Below are positions 19,157 to 27,492 of a stretch of 64,000 nt of DNA, piece after piece; position 1 is the stretch's first letter; each line of letters starts with the position of its first letter. The notes under the pieces were generated by a model that was not told the DNA's origin, did no database searches, and saw only the letters and a program-made list of their open reading frames with translations. A program made the translations under genes and the position numbers. Source of the stretch: CAYTBN01 sp964436045 (GTDB lineage: Bacteria > Myxococcota_A > UBA796 > UBA9615 > CAYRNR01); assembly GCA_964436045.1 (NCBI GenBank), contig CAYTBN010000004.1:124001-188000 (forward strand), in the 5' to 3' direction.

Positions 19157-20347
19157 CTAGGGCCTCCGGAAATCGGCCACCGTCTGCCCGAGGGTGGCCA
19201 CGATGCCCGCGCGGAAGCGCGGATCCCGGTAGAGGGCGCCGTCGGCGGCCTTCTCGGCGAGGATGAACGCCTCCTCGTCGAACCGGGCCTCGCCTTCGAA
19301 GCGCGCGAAAAGCTCGTCCAGGCTCGCCACCGACTGCGGTGCCAGCGGCTTGCCCAGGGTCTTGATCTCCTCCTTGACCTCGCGGAGCGGCCGCCCGTAG
19401 AGGTCGTCGTAGGTCGCGGGATCGGCACGGCGGACGATGGCCTCCCGGTCCCAGGATCGGGAATCAGCGCTCCGCTCCCCGTCAGCGGGAGGATCCAACG
19501 CCGCGTCGAGCGCCGGGGCCAGCAGCAGCGGGGCCGTCTGCGCCTCGTTGTCCGCCAAGGCGTCGAGGTAGCGGGCCTTGTCGGCGCCCTTGTCGCCGGT
19601 CTTGACGAAGCGCGGCAGCGCCCGCTCCACCGGAACCAGCACGTCGACGATCCCCATCGCGGCCAGCTCGCCGGCCTTCACGATCTCGGCGGTGTAGGCC
19701 ATCGCCTTGGCGTTGGCGAAGCCGGCCTTGCCCACCGCGCGGCCGACGCCACCCCAGCCGGGGATCAGGCCGATCTGAACCTCGGAGAAACACATCCCCG
19801 AGCGGGAGTCGGCGACGATCACGTCGGCCATCAGCGGGATCTCGGCCGAGCCGCCGAATCGGGCACCGCCGCCACAGATGGCCACCACCGTCATCGAGCT
19901 GGCCAGCCCGCGGATCGCGGTGGACAGGGCGATCCCCTTGTCCAGCCGCGCATCGCCCCAGTCGAAGAGGGCGTCGATCTCGGCGGCGGACGCCCCGGCG
20001 GCCTCGCGCTCACGCACCTGCTCCCAGGTGGCGTCCAGGCGGGCCAGGCTCTCGCGGATGTCTCCGCCCGCGTGGGCCGGATCGCAGCGCCCGGACAGGA
20101 TCAGGAAGCGGAAGTCGTCGCGCCGTGCGGTCACCGCGGCCAGGGCGGCCAGGTAGGCGTCGAGGCCCGGGTTGCCCACCTGATGAACCGGCGGGTTGGT
20201 GTAGGCGAGCAGCACGCCCGGCGTGCCCCGGTATTCCACCGCGTCGGCGACCAGGCCGGCGTTGCCCTCGGACCAGGCGTGCAGCGTCTCCCCACGCACC
20301 AGCCCGTCGACGGTGGCGGCGCGCAACATCTTCGCCGGATCGCTCAT
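19157..20347 (-). CDS. Crotonase-superfamily acyl-CoA hydratase/hydrolase (396 aa)
   Basis: The start is placed at the ATG at 20347; the frame extends further upstream but that part is not protein-like and lies in the promoter. Crotonase marks: NPPVHQVG near residue 48, then GGDIRESLARLD (first oxyanion-hole region), and FGGSAEIPLMADVIVADS plus FSEVQIGLIPGWGG (second oxyanion and active-site region). At 396 residues it is about 130 longer than simple enoyl-CoA hydratases, with an Ala-rich insert after the first oxyanion loop and a helical C-terminal extension. Ring-opening 6-oxocyclohexenecarbonyl-CoA hydrolases are also of this length, so that is an alternative. It is the first gene of the acyl-CoA operon. 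Confidence 0.75.
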   Translation of the reverse strand: MSDPAKMLRAATVDGLVRGETLHAWSEGNAGLVADAVEYRGTPGVLLAYTNPPVHQVGNPGLDAYLAALAAVTARRDDFRFLILSGRCDPAHAGGDIRESLARLDATWEQVREREAAGASAAEIDALFDWGDARLDKGIALSTAIRGLASSMTVVAICGGGARFGGSAEIPLMADVIVADSRSGMCFSEVQIGLIPGWGGVGRAVGKAGFANAKAMAYTAEIVKAGELAAMGIVDVLVPVERALPRFVKTGDKGADKARYLDALADNEAQTAPLLLAPALDAALDPPADGERSADSRSWDREAIVRRADPATYDDLYGRPLREVKEEIKTLGKPLAPQSVASLDELFARFEGEARFDEEAFILAEKAADGALYRDPRFRAGIVATLGQTVADFRRP

Positions 20348-20378
20348 GGTCTTCCCAGTCCTCGCCGGAAGGCCCCGG

Positions 20379-20407
20379 AGAGTAGCGGAATGGACCCGCC
20401 GGAGCAA
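20379..20407 (-). promoter_or_regulatory. Sigma70-like promoter of the acyl-CoA operon
   Basis: Minus strand: TTGCTC (20407-20402), 17-nt spacer, TACTCT (20384-20379). The predicted start is about 25 nt before the crotonase ATG, so the operon need not depend on the LpxH-like operon upstream. Confidence 0.5.
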
Positions 20408-20441
20408 GCTGATCGACGACCAGCAGTGCGAGTGAGCGAGC

Positions 20442-21161
20442 CTAGATATCGCGCTCGAAGACCAGCCGCCGACCCTCGCGCAGCTGGAGGCGGCGCCCGT
20501 CGAGGACGGCGTGCTGTTCCCGCCGGTCGAACCGCCCGACCTGGAGCACCCAGCCCGCGCCAACCTGCTCGGTGAACAGCTGGTGGCTGTGCCCCAGGAC
20601 CACCAGGTCGCAGCCCGTCTCGATCCGCCGCCGCACGTAGCGCAGCTTCTCGGCCCGCCAGTCCCGGCTGCGCCCGGCGCGCAGCGAGCGGCTGGTCTCG
20701 GCGGAACCCCGGCCCAGGCGGTGGACCAGGGCCGATCCGGCGAGCCGGGCGGCCGTGATCAGCGGGGCCGAACGGATCAACGGCCGCAGGATCGCGTAGC
20801 CCGGATCGCTGCGCTGGATCTCGTCGCCGTGGGCCAGATGAACCCTGGTCTGGCCAAGGTCGACATCGCCGGGCCCGGGCCAGACGACGATGCGTGGATC
20901 CAGCAGGGGTCGCAGGTGGAAGTCGTGATTGCCCTCCACGTAGATCACCGCCACCCCCCGGTCCGCCGCCCGCGTCAACGCCGCCAGGACGGGATCCGCG
21001 TGGGCCGGCGCGGCGCCCCCCAGCCCCACCAGGAAGTCGAAGAGATCGCCCAGCAGGAACAGCCGGTCCGCGGCGAGGCCATCCACGAACTCGATCACCT
21101 GCTGGTGGACGGGCCCGGGGGCGTGGCCCAGATGGGCGTCGCCGAGGAAGACGCTGCGCAC
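20442..21161 (-). CDS. LpxH-like metallophosphoesterase (UDP-2,3-diacylglucosamine diphosphatase family)
   Basis: 239 residues from a GTG at 21161, chosen because the first metal motif GDAHLGH begins at residue 7 and the upstream gene ends 11 nt before. Calcineurin-like motifs in order: GDAH, GDLFDFLV, GNHDFHL, and GHSHQLF near the end. This is the motif set of LpxH/YbbF-type phosphoesterases acting in lipid A synthesis at the inner membrane. The family also has members with other substrates, so the LpxH role is an inference. Neighbouring genes in the operon are not known lipid A genes. Confidence 0.75.
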   Translation of the reverse strand: MRSVFLGDAHLGHAPGPVHQQVIEFVDGLAADRLFLLGDLFDFLVGLGGAAPAHADPVLAALTRAADRGVAVIYVEGNHDFHLRPLLDPRIVVWPGPGDVDLGQTRVHLAHGDEIQRSDPGYAILRPLIRSAPLITAARLAGSALVHRLGRGSAETSRSLRAGRSRDWRAEKLRYVRRRIETGCDLVVLGHSHQLFTEQVGAGWVLQVGRFDRREQHAVLDGRRLQLREGRRLVFERDI

Positions 21162-21172
21162 GGTCGCCGCGC

Positions 21173-21508
21173 TCAGGTCCCCATCCAGAGGTACCACTGG
21201 ATCGAGATCCAGGCCGCCAGCTTCTGCAGGGGGCCGAACCAGGTGTGGAGCCAGGCGGTCAGCACCACCGCGGCCAGGATTCGCGAGAGCATCCGGAGCA
21301 CGGACGGCGGCATCCGCCAGGTGAGGCCGCAGGCGGCCACCGCCGGCAGGATGACGCCGTGGGCCAGCAGCGCGAAGGGAACCGCGGTCCACTTGTCCCA
21401 GCGGGTGATGAGGCCCCAGTTGAGGCCGGCGATGCAGGCGACCGAGGTCGCCTGCAGCAGCCAGGCCAACAGGCGGCCGCGGGCGGTGGAGGCGGGTCGC
21501 GTGCTCAT
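21173..21508 (-). CDS. Small integral membrane protein (111 aa)
   Basis: It starts at the ATG at 21508, overlapping the previous stop as ATGA. Hydrophobic segments at about 12-30, 42-62 and 71-90 give three predicted membrane helices, the last followed by an amphipathic tail with several Trp. Family not recognised. The tight coupling to the toroid-like protein upstream and the phosphoesterase downstream argues that it is a real gene of this operon. Confidence 0.6.
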   Translation of the reverse strand: MSTRPASTARGRLLAWLLQATSVACIAGLNWGLITRWDKWTAVPFALLAHGVILPAVAACGLTWRMPPSVLRMLSRILAAVVLTAWLHTWFGPLQKLAAWISIQWYLWMGT

Positions 21509-23175
21509 GGCGCCTCCTCCAGCAGCTCCAGCAGGCCCAGCAGACCGCTGAGGTTGTGCTGCACCCCGTCGATGCGAATCTCCGGGTCGTCGGCGGCGTT
21601 GCGGAAGCCCCCCAGCGCCAGCTCGGGCCGCCGCAGCCCGATGAGCAGCGGAGGCGTGTACTGGTTGCGCAGCGCGTAGGTGCTGTTGGCGGTCAGGCGT
21701 TCGAGGTAGAAGGTCTCGCCCGGGCGTTCGGTCCGCTCCAGTCGTGCCGCCGCGGCCATCCCCTCCCCGCGCGATCCGGTGGAGATCACGTGGGGGAAGG
21801 TCCCCGAGATCCGACCGCCCCGGATATCGGCCGGGGCGGCCTCGCCGACCATCTGGTAGCGGGTCAGCACCTCCCCGATGTCGAAGGCGTAGTCCGCGTA
21901 GGCCTTGTCGGGTACCTGGCGATAGAGCACCTCCAGGGCCTGGATCAGCCAGGCGTCGGGGGGGATCTGCAGCTCGAGCCCGAGCACCTTCCAGCGCTCG
22001 TGGACCAGGAAGTCGGCCGCCCGAACCGCACACGCCTGCCAGCGGGGATCGGGGTCGATCTCGTACAGCCGCACCAGTCCGAGCAGGGCTTCGCCCGGGT
22101 AGTAGATCGAGCGGTGATCGCTCCATTTGTAGCGGCCGCCGTCGGTGTAGAAGCTGGCCATGTCGCCGCGCTCGTCGGTCTGGCTGACGATGTGCTCGGC
22201 CAGGCAGTTCATCCACTCGTGCTGGGCGTCGGCCGGGTTGGCCTTGGCCTGCTCGACCAGGGCCAGCAGGGTCAGGCCGGCGCCCCCCAGCTTGACCTTC
22301 TTGCTGGCCACCTCGAAGCAACGGTTGGTGGGCTCCTCCTCGGCGTACTCGCGGCGGTCGATGAGGTAGTCGAGCGCCTCGACCGCACCGTCGTAGTGCT
22401 CCTGGCGTCCGGTGTGGTTGTAGAGCTGGAACAGGCTGTAGGTGGTCCCGGCGTGGCGCAGCAGGTTGTATCCGCCCAGCCGCTTGCCGCCGCGGGCGTC
22501 CCACGCGTAGTCGTAGCGGGCGTTGCTGCGGATGTGACGGACCAGGTAGTCCCCGCCCAGATCGCAGCGGGCGCGCAGCAGCGCCGGGGTCAGTTCGCCG
22601 GGATCGGCGGATCCCCGCAGCAGCTGGAGAGCGCCGCCGTCCTCGCCTTCGATCCAGGCGTGGCTACGGAGCGGCCGCCCCGGGTTCTCGGCCATGAACT
22701 CCGCCAGCTCACCCCGCTTCTTGCCCTGCAGCAGGAAACTGACCGGCAGGTGGATCCGTCCGCCCTCCTCGATCCAGCCGTCGAGCCCCACGTCCAGGCC
22801 CAGTCCGCTCGGCCCAGGGCGGGCCGAGCGCGGTGTGTCCGCGGCCCGATCCACCTGCAGCCTCCCGGGCCAGGCGCGCCGCAGGGGCGCCGCCCAGTCC
22901 TCGATGGTGCCCGTGACCTGGACCGTGACCGGGTCGGGGCGGCCGTCCGGGTAGACCGAGACGTACCAGATCCCGTCCGCGGTCTGCGGCTCCCCGGCCT
23001 CCCCCGCTCCGTCGAGGTGGGCGCGGGTGACCGCCAGCAGCTCACCGGCGTGAGCCTGGTCCGCCGGATCGGGGTCCGCCAGGTCGGGCTGGGCGCCCCG
23101 CACCCAGGTCAGCCAGCCGCATGTCACCAGCGCGCTGGCGAAGATCACGGCCAGGGTGATCGGGCGGGTCCTCAT
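21505..23175 (-). CDS. Membrane-anchored alpha/alpha-toroid protein (six-hairpin glycosidase/epimerase-like)
   Basis: 556 residues. An N-terminal hydrophobic segment (8-25) may be a signal anchor. Residues about 50-200 form a beta-rich domain of unknown type. From about 215 to the end, repeated helical hairpins with aromatic and Gly motifs (GGYNLLRHAGTTYSLFQLY, WMNCLAEHIVSQTDERGDM, YYPGEALLGLVRLY) look like an (alpha/alpha)6 toroid as in six-hairpin glycosidases or C5-epimerases. No catalytic acid pair can be confidently assigned. It overlaps both neighbours by 4 nt (ATGA), so it is the core of a coupled operon. A role in envelope polysaccharide is plausible but not shown. Confidence 0.6.
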   Translation of the reverse strand: MRTRPITLAVIFASALVTCGWLTWVRGAQPDLADPDPADQAHAGELLAVTRAHLDGAGEAGEPQTADGIWYVSVYPDGRPDPVTVQVTGTIEDWAAPLRRAWPGRLQVDRAADTPRSARPGPSGLGLDVGLDGWIEEGGRIHLPVSFLLQGKKRGELAEFMAENPGRPLRSHAWIEGEDGGALQLLRGSADPGELTPALLRARCDLGGDYLVRHIRSNARYDYAWDARGGKRLGGYNLLRHAGTTYSLFQLYNHTGRQEHYDGAVEALDYLIDRREYAEEEPTNRCFEVASKKVKLGGAGLTLLALVEQAKANPADAQHEWMNCLAEHIVSQTDERGDMASFYTDGGRYKWSDHRSIYYPGEALLGLVRLYEIDPDPRWQACAVRAADFLVHERWKVLGLELQIPPDAWLIQALEVLYRQVPDKAYADYAFDIGEVLTRYQMVGEAAPADIRGGRISGTFPHVISTGSRGEGMAAAARLERTERPGETFYLERLTANSTYALRNQYTPPLLIGLRRPELALGGFRNAADDPEIRIDGVQHNLSGLLGLLELLEEAP

Positions 23176-23699
23176 CCGTCCTCCCGTGCTGGCGTCACCA
23201 GCAGCACCAGCGCTCGCTCCGAGGTGCTGGCCCGCTTGCCGGCCACCAGCGAAAGTCGCAACTCACCCAGGGTCCGGGGCAAGTACTGCGGCTGGTACAG
23301 GTTGTTCAACAGCTCGATCGCGGCCGCAGCGTCCAGGCCGAGCACCTCGTGGGCCAGCTGCAGCAACATGGCCCAGCTGTAGCTCAACGGCATCGGCGAA
23401 TCCGTCCGGCGGTCCCGCGCCTCGAACCCGAAACAGTCGTCCTCGCAGTCCTGATCCGGTGGCGTGAGCGAGACCATCAGCGCCACCACGTTCCGCTCGC
23501 CGTCGACGGTGACCGCGAAGTCGGTGTGGGCGCCGACGTAGAGCCGATCCCGCTCGACCATCCGCCGCATCCGCGCGGCGCCGGAACGGAACAGGGTCGA
23601 GGCCTCGAGCCGGGCCAGCGGTTGCCCGATCAGCACCCCATTCGGTGGACCGGCCGCATAGGGCCCAAGGGTCAACGCAGTGGAACGAGGCTCGCTCAT
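23172..23699 (-). CDS. Uncharacterised 175-aa protein, first gene of the toroid/phosphoesterase operon
   Basis: The start is set at the ATG at 23699; a TTG 6 nt upstream is possible. The protein has no signal peptide. It contains a CEDDCFGFE acidic Cys pair in the middle and a C-terminal Leu-rich alpha/beta region. The stop overlaps the next start (ATGA). Family not recognised. Confidence 0.6.
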   Translation of the reverse strand: MSEPRSTALTLGPYAAGPPNGVLIGQPLARLEASTLFRSGAARMRRMVERDRLYVGAHTDFAVTVDGERNVVALMVSLTPPDQDCEDDCFGFEARDRRTDSPMPLSYSWAMLLQLAHEVLGLDAAAAIELLNNLYQPQYLPRTLGELRLSLVAGKRASTSERALVLLVTPAREDG

Positions 23700-23708
23700 C
23701 GTCAACGG

Positions 23709-23737
23709 GACCTACGTGAGAACGGCCGTTTTGGCAA
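23709..23737 (-). promoter_or_regulatory. Sigma70-like promoter with a palindrome in the spacer
   Basis: Minus strand: TTGCCA (23737-23732), 17-nt spacer, TAGGTC (23714-23709). The -10 ends 9 nt before the ATG at 23699, so the mRNA is nearly leaderless. A 10-bp palindrome AACGGCCGTT (23721-23730) lies between -35 and -10, a good position for a repressor or MerR-type site. Confidence 0.5.
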
Positions 23738-23738
23738 G

Positions 23739-25616
23739 TCAGCAGGGAGGCACGGTGAGCGTCACGCCGTTGTCCTCCTCGTCACATTCGTCGTGCAGGC
23801 CCTCGGGCAGGTTGAGCAGGACGTCGACGGTGACGCTCAGCTCGGCGCCTGCGAGCGATGGGTCGAGGGCGATGGTCAGCGGCGCGGAGTAGGTCCCCGA
23901 CGGCAGCGCCTCGGGCAGGTACTCGGTGGTCACGTGCTGCATCGCCTGGCCGGGGGGCACGGCCCAGACCGAGATCCCCAGGCCCGGGGACACGTCGGCC
24001 AGGCCGGCGTTGGCCGCCCGCACCAGCAGCGTCAGCTGATCGGGGCAGGAGTCGTCGCAGACAGCGGCGCTGTAGGTATACAGATTCGGCGCGTGCAGCA
24101 CGCTGTCGTCGGCCAGGGTGTTCTGGCGGAAGCTGTTGTACTCGACCCAGGGGGCCTCGGGCTGGGCGGGGATCGTGCCGTCGTCCTCGATGTTGGTGAT
24201 GCTGTAGGCGTGCTGGTTCCAAACACCGCGGGCGGGATACCAGCTCTGCTCCTGGGCGCCGAGCACGGTGATCCCCGTCCAGCCCTCCCACCACATGTTG
24301 TTGGAGGCCAGCACGATCTCCGAGGAGAAGTCGTGGTCGATATCCACGATCACCGGGTTCTCCCACAGGGTGCCCGAGGCATGGTCCTCGGCCACGAAGA
24401 GGATCGTCCCGGTCGGTCCCTCGTAGACGTACAGGGCGTGCTCGTCAGCGTAGACCACCTCGGCCACGCCGTCGCCGTTGAAGTCGAAGACCGCGCTGCC
24501 GGTCATGTTGGACGAGTCGTCCTCGGTGGGGTTCCACCAGAGCATCGACCCGTCCGTATCCAGCACCGTGTAGGCGCCCAGCCCGGCGACGCCGATCTCC
24601 GGATACCCGTCGCCGTCGTAGTCGGCCACCGTCGGCGGTCCTCCGCGGCCCTCGTTCACGATGGGTGATGGACCCCACACGGGCGCGCCCGTGGCCGCGT
24701 CGAACAGATAGACCGACCCGCCGGAGACCACCACCAACTCCGCGTCCCCGTCCAGGTCGAAGTCGGCCACGGCCGGGAATCCGGTGGGACCGGCGGGTTC
24801 GGCCCAGACCGCCGAGCCGTCCGGGCGGTAGACCGCGTTGTCCGCCACGACCTCCTGGAATCCGTTGCCGGTCACGTCGGCCGCGAACGTCATCGGGCCC
24901 CAACCCATGTCTCCGCTGCCGTATCCCCCCTCGGCGAGGAAGCCCGCCGAGCCATCGAGGATCACCCGGCCGATGAGGATCTCCGGCGCACCATCCCCCT
25001 CCAGATCGGCCACCGCCGGGTGGGTCCCGTTGCCAAAGGCGTACCCCAGCAGCGTCACCCCGTGGACCGCGCCGTCGTGCTCGACCAGCATCACCTCGCC
25101 GTCGTCGGTGATGGCCACGATCTCGGCCATGCCGTCCCCGTCCAGATCGCCCGCGGCGAGACCGGATCCGGGGGCGGTGGCGTGGGCCGGATCGCTCACG
25201 GTCCACAGGTCGGTGCCGTCGTCCCCACTGACCGCGCGCAACCGCCCGTTGGAGGTGTAGGCCTCGCCCGCGTAACTGTTGAACACCACGTCCGGCGAGT
25301 CCTGCTCGTCCACGACACCGTCGTTGTTGTCGTCGGAGAGCTGGATCACGATGGGGGTCATCATCACCTGGTCGTGGTCCGGATCCACCGCCGAGCTGGA
25401 CCACTGCCATTCGATGAGCTCGACGGGATCGAACTCCTCGTAGGGCATCACCAGCATGCAGCCTTCGTCGATGTCGACCGCGCCCCCCTCGCCGCTCTGC
25501 TCGCAGGGCCCCACGGAGTCGTCGTCGTCCCCGCCGCCGTTGCCCCAGTCCGGGGTCGGGCAGCCGGCGAGCGCGGCCAGGGCGAGCGGCGGAAGGACTC
25601 GGAGCGGGCGGATCAC
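23739..25616 (-). CDS. FG-GAP repeat lipoprotein
   Basis: 625 residues from a GTG at 25616. Lipobox LAALAGC, then a Gly/Asp tether (GGGDDDDS). From about 70 to 440 there are seven or so FG-GAP/VCBS-type repeats with Ca-binding-like loops (GDLDGDGMAE, DLEGDGAPE, DFDLDGDAE, DYDGDGYPE, DFNGDGVAE, DIDHDFSSE), typical of an integrin-alpha-like propeller. The C-terminal 150 residues are beta-rich with two Cys pairs and resemble an extracellular CARDB-like Ig fold. It is probably an outer-membrane or surface lipoprotein. It is preceded by a -10 box and then a structured repeat region. Confidence 0.78.
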   Translation of the reverse strand: MIRPLRVLPPLALAALAGCPTPDWGNGGGDDDDSVGPCEQSGEGGAVDIDEGCMLVMPYEEFDPVELIEWQWSSSAVDPDHDQVMMTPIVIQLSDDNNDGVVDEQDSPDVVFNSYAGEAYTSNGRLRAVSGDDGTDLWTVSDPAHATAPGSGLAAGDLDGDGMAEIVAITDDGEVMLVEHDGAVHGVTLLGYAFGNGTHPAVADLEGDGAPEILIGRVILDGSAGFLAEGGYGSGDMGWGPMTFAADVTGNGFQEVVADNAVYRPDGSAVWAEPAGPTGFPAVADFDLDGDAELVVVSGGSVYLFDAATGAPVWGPSPIVNEGRGGPPTVADYDGDGYPEIGVAGLGAYTVLDTDGSMLWWNPTEDDSSNMTGSAVFDFNGDGVAEVVYADEHALYVYEGPTGTILFVAEDHASGTLWENPVIVDIDHDFSSEIVLASNNMWWEGWTGITVLGAQEQSWYPARGVWNQHAYSITNIEDDGTIPAQPEAPWVEYNSFRQNTLADDSVLHAPNLYTYSAAVCDDSCPDQLTLLVRAANAGLADVSPGLGISVWAVPPGQAMQHVTTEYLPEALPSGTYSAPLTIALDPSLAGAELSVTVDVLLNLPEGLHDECDEEDNGVTLTVPPC

Positions 25617-25622
25617 GCCGTC

Positions 25623-25628
25623 ATCCTA
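25623..25628 (-). promoter_or_regulatory. -10 element TAGGAT for the FG-GAP lipoprotein
   Basis: On the minus strand TAGGAT ends 6 nt before the GTG start; no ribosome site is present. This is another leaderless-type arrangement. Confidence 0.45.
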
Positions 25629-25684
25629 GCGCGCCGAGGAGGGATGGGATGAACGGGTTGGTGAAGCGAAGCGGGCGAACTAGC

Positions 25685-25849
25685 CTCCATCCCGAAATGC
25701 GGGATGGAGACTGCGGAGTTCCCGAGGCCGAAATGAGTCATTTTTTGCGAGGTCAAGGAAGGCAAGGGATTCCGCGGAGACGTACTCCTGTACGTCGCAC
25801 AAGGAATCCAGCGGCCTGACGCGGAGATCGCGGAAAAGGGCCATTTCGG
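25685..25849. repeat. Nested inverted-repeat element with GACGTAC-TCCT-GTACGTC core
   Basis: A 9-bp perfect hairpin (25685-25693 with 25701-25709) is followed by a 122-nt imperfect palindrome. Its outer arms are CCGAAATG (25728-25735) and CATTTCGG (25842-25849), the middle arms GGATTCC (25767-25773) and GGAATCC (25803-25809), and the core GACGTAC (25779-25785) TCCT GTACGTC (25790-25796). Between the outer and middle arms, T-rich and GCGA-containing parts also match in inverted order. CCGAAATG also occurs inside the first hairpin. The region has no gene. It looks like a repeated extragenic palindrome or a structured RNA rather than a simple terminator. It lies 8 nt after the stop of the vWA lipoprotein gene. 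Confidence 0.75.
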
Positions 25850-25857
25850 GACGGGAA

Positions 25858-27453
25858 CTAGCCCACGCAGCTGCCCAGCAGGTTGTAGTTGATCGTGATC
25901 AGGTCGCCGGTGTCCGGGATGTAGTCCGGATCGAAGATCACGGCGTTGATCACCTCGTCGTAGTACCAGCCGACGTAGACCGGCACGTGGTTGAGCTCGA
26001 CCTCGATGGTCTCCTCGACGGGCGGGTTGCTCAGCTCGAAGGTGTCCTGCCAGCTCAGGGACAGCCAGGCCAGGTTGGACAGGGTGTTGATCCAGTTGCC
26101 GTTGCAGATCGACTCGGAGAGCCCACCGGTGGCGGCGATCGCCTGTTCGTAGCGGGCGGCCGGATCCGCGTTGCCGTCGGGACTCGAGCAGCCGGTCAGC
26201 TGACCGGTGATCCCGCTGAGGATGACGTGGTCCGGGTTGGCCTTGAGGCTCTGGAAGAGCTGGACGAAGGCGGTCACGGTGTCCTGGGACTGCTCCTCCT
26301 CGTCGGACACGAAGATGACCCGCAGGCCGGCCTCCTCGCGCAAGAAGCCATCGTTGGGTCCGCCCGGCGCCGCCAGCGGCAGGCTGAGGGCCTCCCAGCC
26401 GAACTGGAAACCCTTCTCTTCCCAGGCTCCGTTGGTGCCGAGGCTGACCGCGTCGGCGAAGGCCGCCTGCACGTCCGGGGTCGACGGCGTCATGATCGGC
26501 ACCGCTCCCTGGAACTGGGCGTTGTCCGTGGTCACGACGGCCACGTGGTAGTCGATGTCGAGGACGTCGACGATGTCCAGGAAGCTGGCGAAGTTGATCG
26601 CCAGGCTGTTCTGCTCCTCGTCCATCGAGCAGGAGTTGTCGACGACCCAGATGATGTCGGTCCAGTTGTTGCCCTCCTGCTCGTACTCGTCGGTGACCTC
26701 CTCGGCCAGGTGGGCGGTGCCGTACTGGGTCGCCAGCGCGTCCGGATGGGCCGGGTCGTTGCTGTAGACGTGGAGGTAGCCGGTGTCAGGCAGCTCGTCC
26801 CGCGGCCGGTAGTAGACCGTGACCAGCTGCATCTGGCCGGGGTCGATGGCCGTGCCCGGCTGGAAGTAGTAGCTGACCAGCATCTCGTCGCTGGTGGGGG
26901 CGAAGACCACGTCGTCGACGACCAGGGGCGCGGAGCCCATGTTCCAGACCTCGATCTCCTGCTCCTTGTCGCAGCCGATCTCGTCGTCGCCGAAGTCGAA
27001 GGTCGCCGGGTTGAGCTCGATCATCGGCGCCAGCCCGATGGCGGCCAGGTCGACGATGGAGTCCGGCGTGTCCCGGTCGCTCGAGAGGATGTGGACCTGG
27101 CCGGTCGCGTCCTCGTCAGCCATCGGCGCGTAGGTCACCGGCAGGGTGGTCGAAGCATCGGGGGCCAGGATCCGCTCCACGTCCGAGTCGTCCAGCGAGA
27201 AGGAGATCGGCCCGTCGACGAACATGTCCTCCAGGTAGAGGGTGTCGCCGCCGACGCTCTTGATGGTGATCAGCTGGGTCATCTCCTCGCCCGCCACCAG
27301 CTGGCCGAAGTCCAGCACGGAGGGCGAGACCTCGATCTGCGCGTCCTTCTTGGTCGGATCGCCCGTGCCGTCCTGGTCCACCACGACGTAGTCCTGGCAA
27401 GCGGCCAGGCCCAGGAATGCGATTCCGATGACCGGAAAGAGCAAACGTCTCAT
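25858..27453 (-). CDS. Lipoprotein with two ASH-like domains and a von Willebrand A-like domain
   Basis: 531 residues from the ATG at 27453 (GGAGG 9 nt upstream; lipobox LAAC follows). Two ASH/choice-of-anchor-like Ig domains (about 35-125 and 130-235, with SVLDFGQLVAGE and ATFDFGDDEIG) precede a vWA-type domain with the MIDAS motif DNSCS (about 265), a downstream TTD and a DEE loop. A conserved GGPNDGFLR segment is shared with two paralogues at 34575 and 35915. The MIDAS suggests a divalent-metal-dependent adhesion or protein-binding role on the cell surface. The domain calls rest on motif reading. Confidence 0.75.
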   Translation of the reverse strand: MRRLLFPVIGIAFLGLAACQDYVVVDQDGTGDPTKKDAQIEVSPSVLDFGQLVAGEEMTQLITIKSVGGDTLYLEDMFVDGPISFSLDDSDVERILAPDASTTLPVTYAPMADEDATGQVHILSSDRDTPDSIVDLAAIGLAPMIELNPATFDFGDDEIGCDKEQEIEVWNMGSAPLVVDDVVFAPTSDEMLVSYYFQPGTAIDPGQMQLVTVYYRPRDELPDTGYLHVYSNDPAHPDALATQYGTAHLAEEVTDEYEQEGNNWTDIIWVVDNSCSMDEEQNSLAINFASFLDIVDVLDIDYHVAVVTTDNAQFQGAVPIMTPSTPDVQAAFADAVSLGTNGAWEEKGFQFGWEALSLPLAAPGGPNDGFLREEAGLRVIFVSDEEEQSQDTVTAFVQLFQSLKANPDHVILSGITGQLTGCSSPDGNADPAARYEQAIAATGGLSESICNGNWINTLSNLAWLSLSWQDTFELSNPPVEETIEVELNHVPVYVGWYYDEVINAVIFDPDYIPDTGDLITINYNLLGSCVG

Positions 27454-27476
27454 TCGGCTGAGCCTCCAGTGCGCCC

Positions 27477-27492
27477 CATCTGCGAACAGATG
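27477..27492 (-). promoter_or_regulatory. UUCG-tetraloop hairpin in the 5' leader of the vWA lipoprotein
   Basis: On the minus strand CATCTG-TTCG-CAGATG is a 6-bp stem with a UUCG tetraloop, about 24 nt before the start codon and upstream of the Shine-Dalgarno. It may stabilise the mRNA. A GATAC-ACC-GTATC dyad lies further upstream. Confidence 0.45.
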
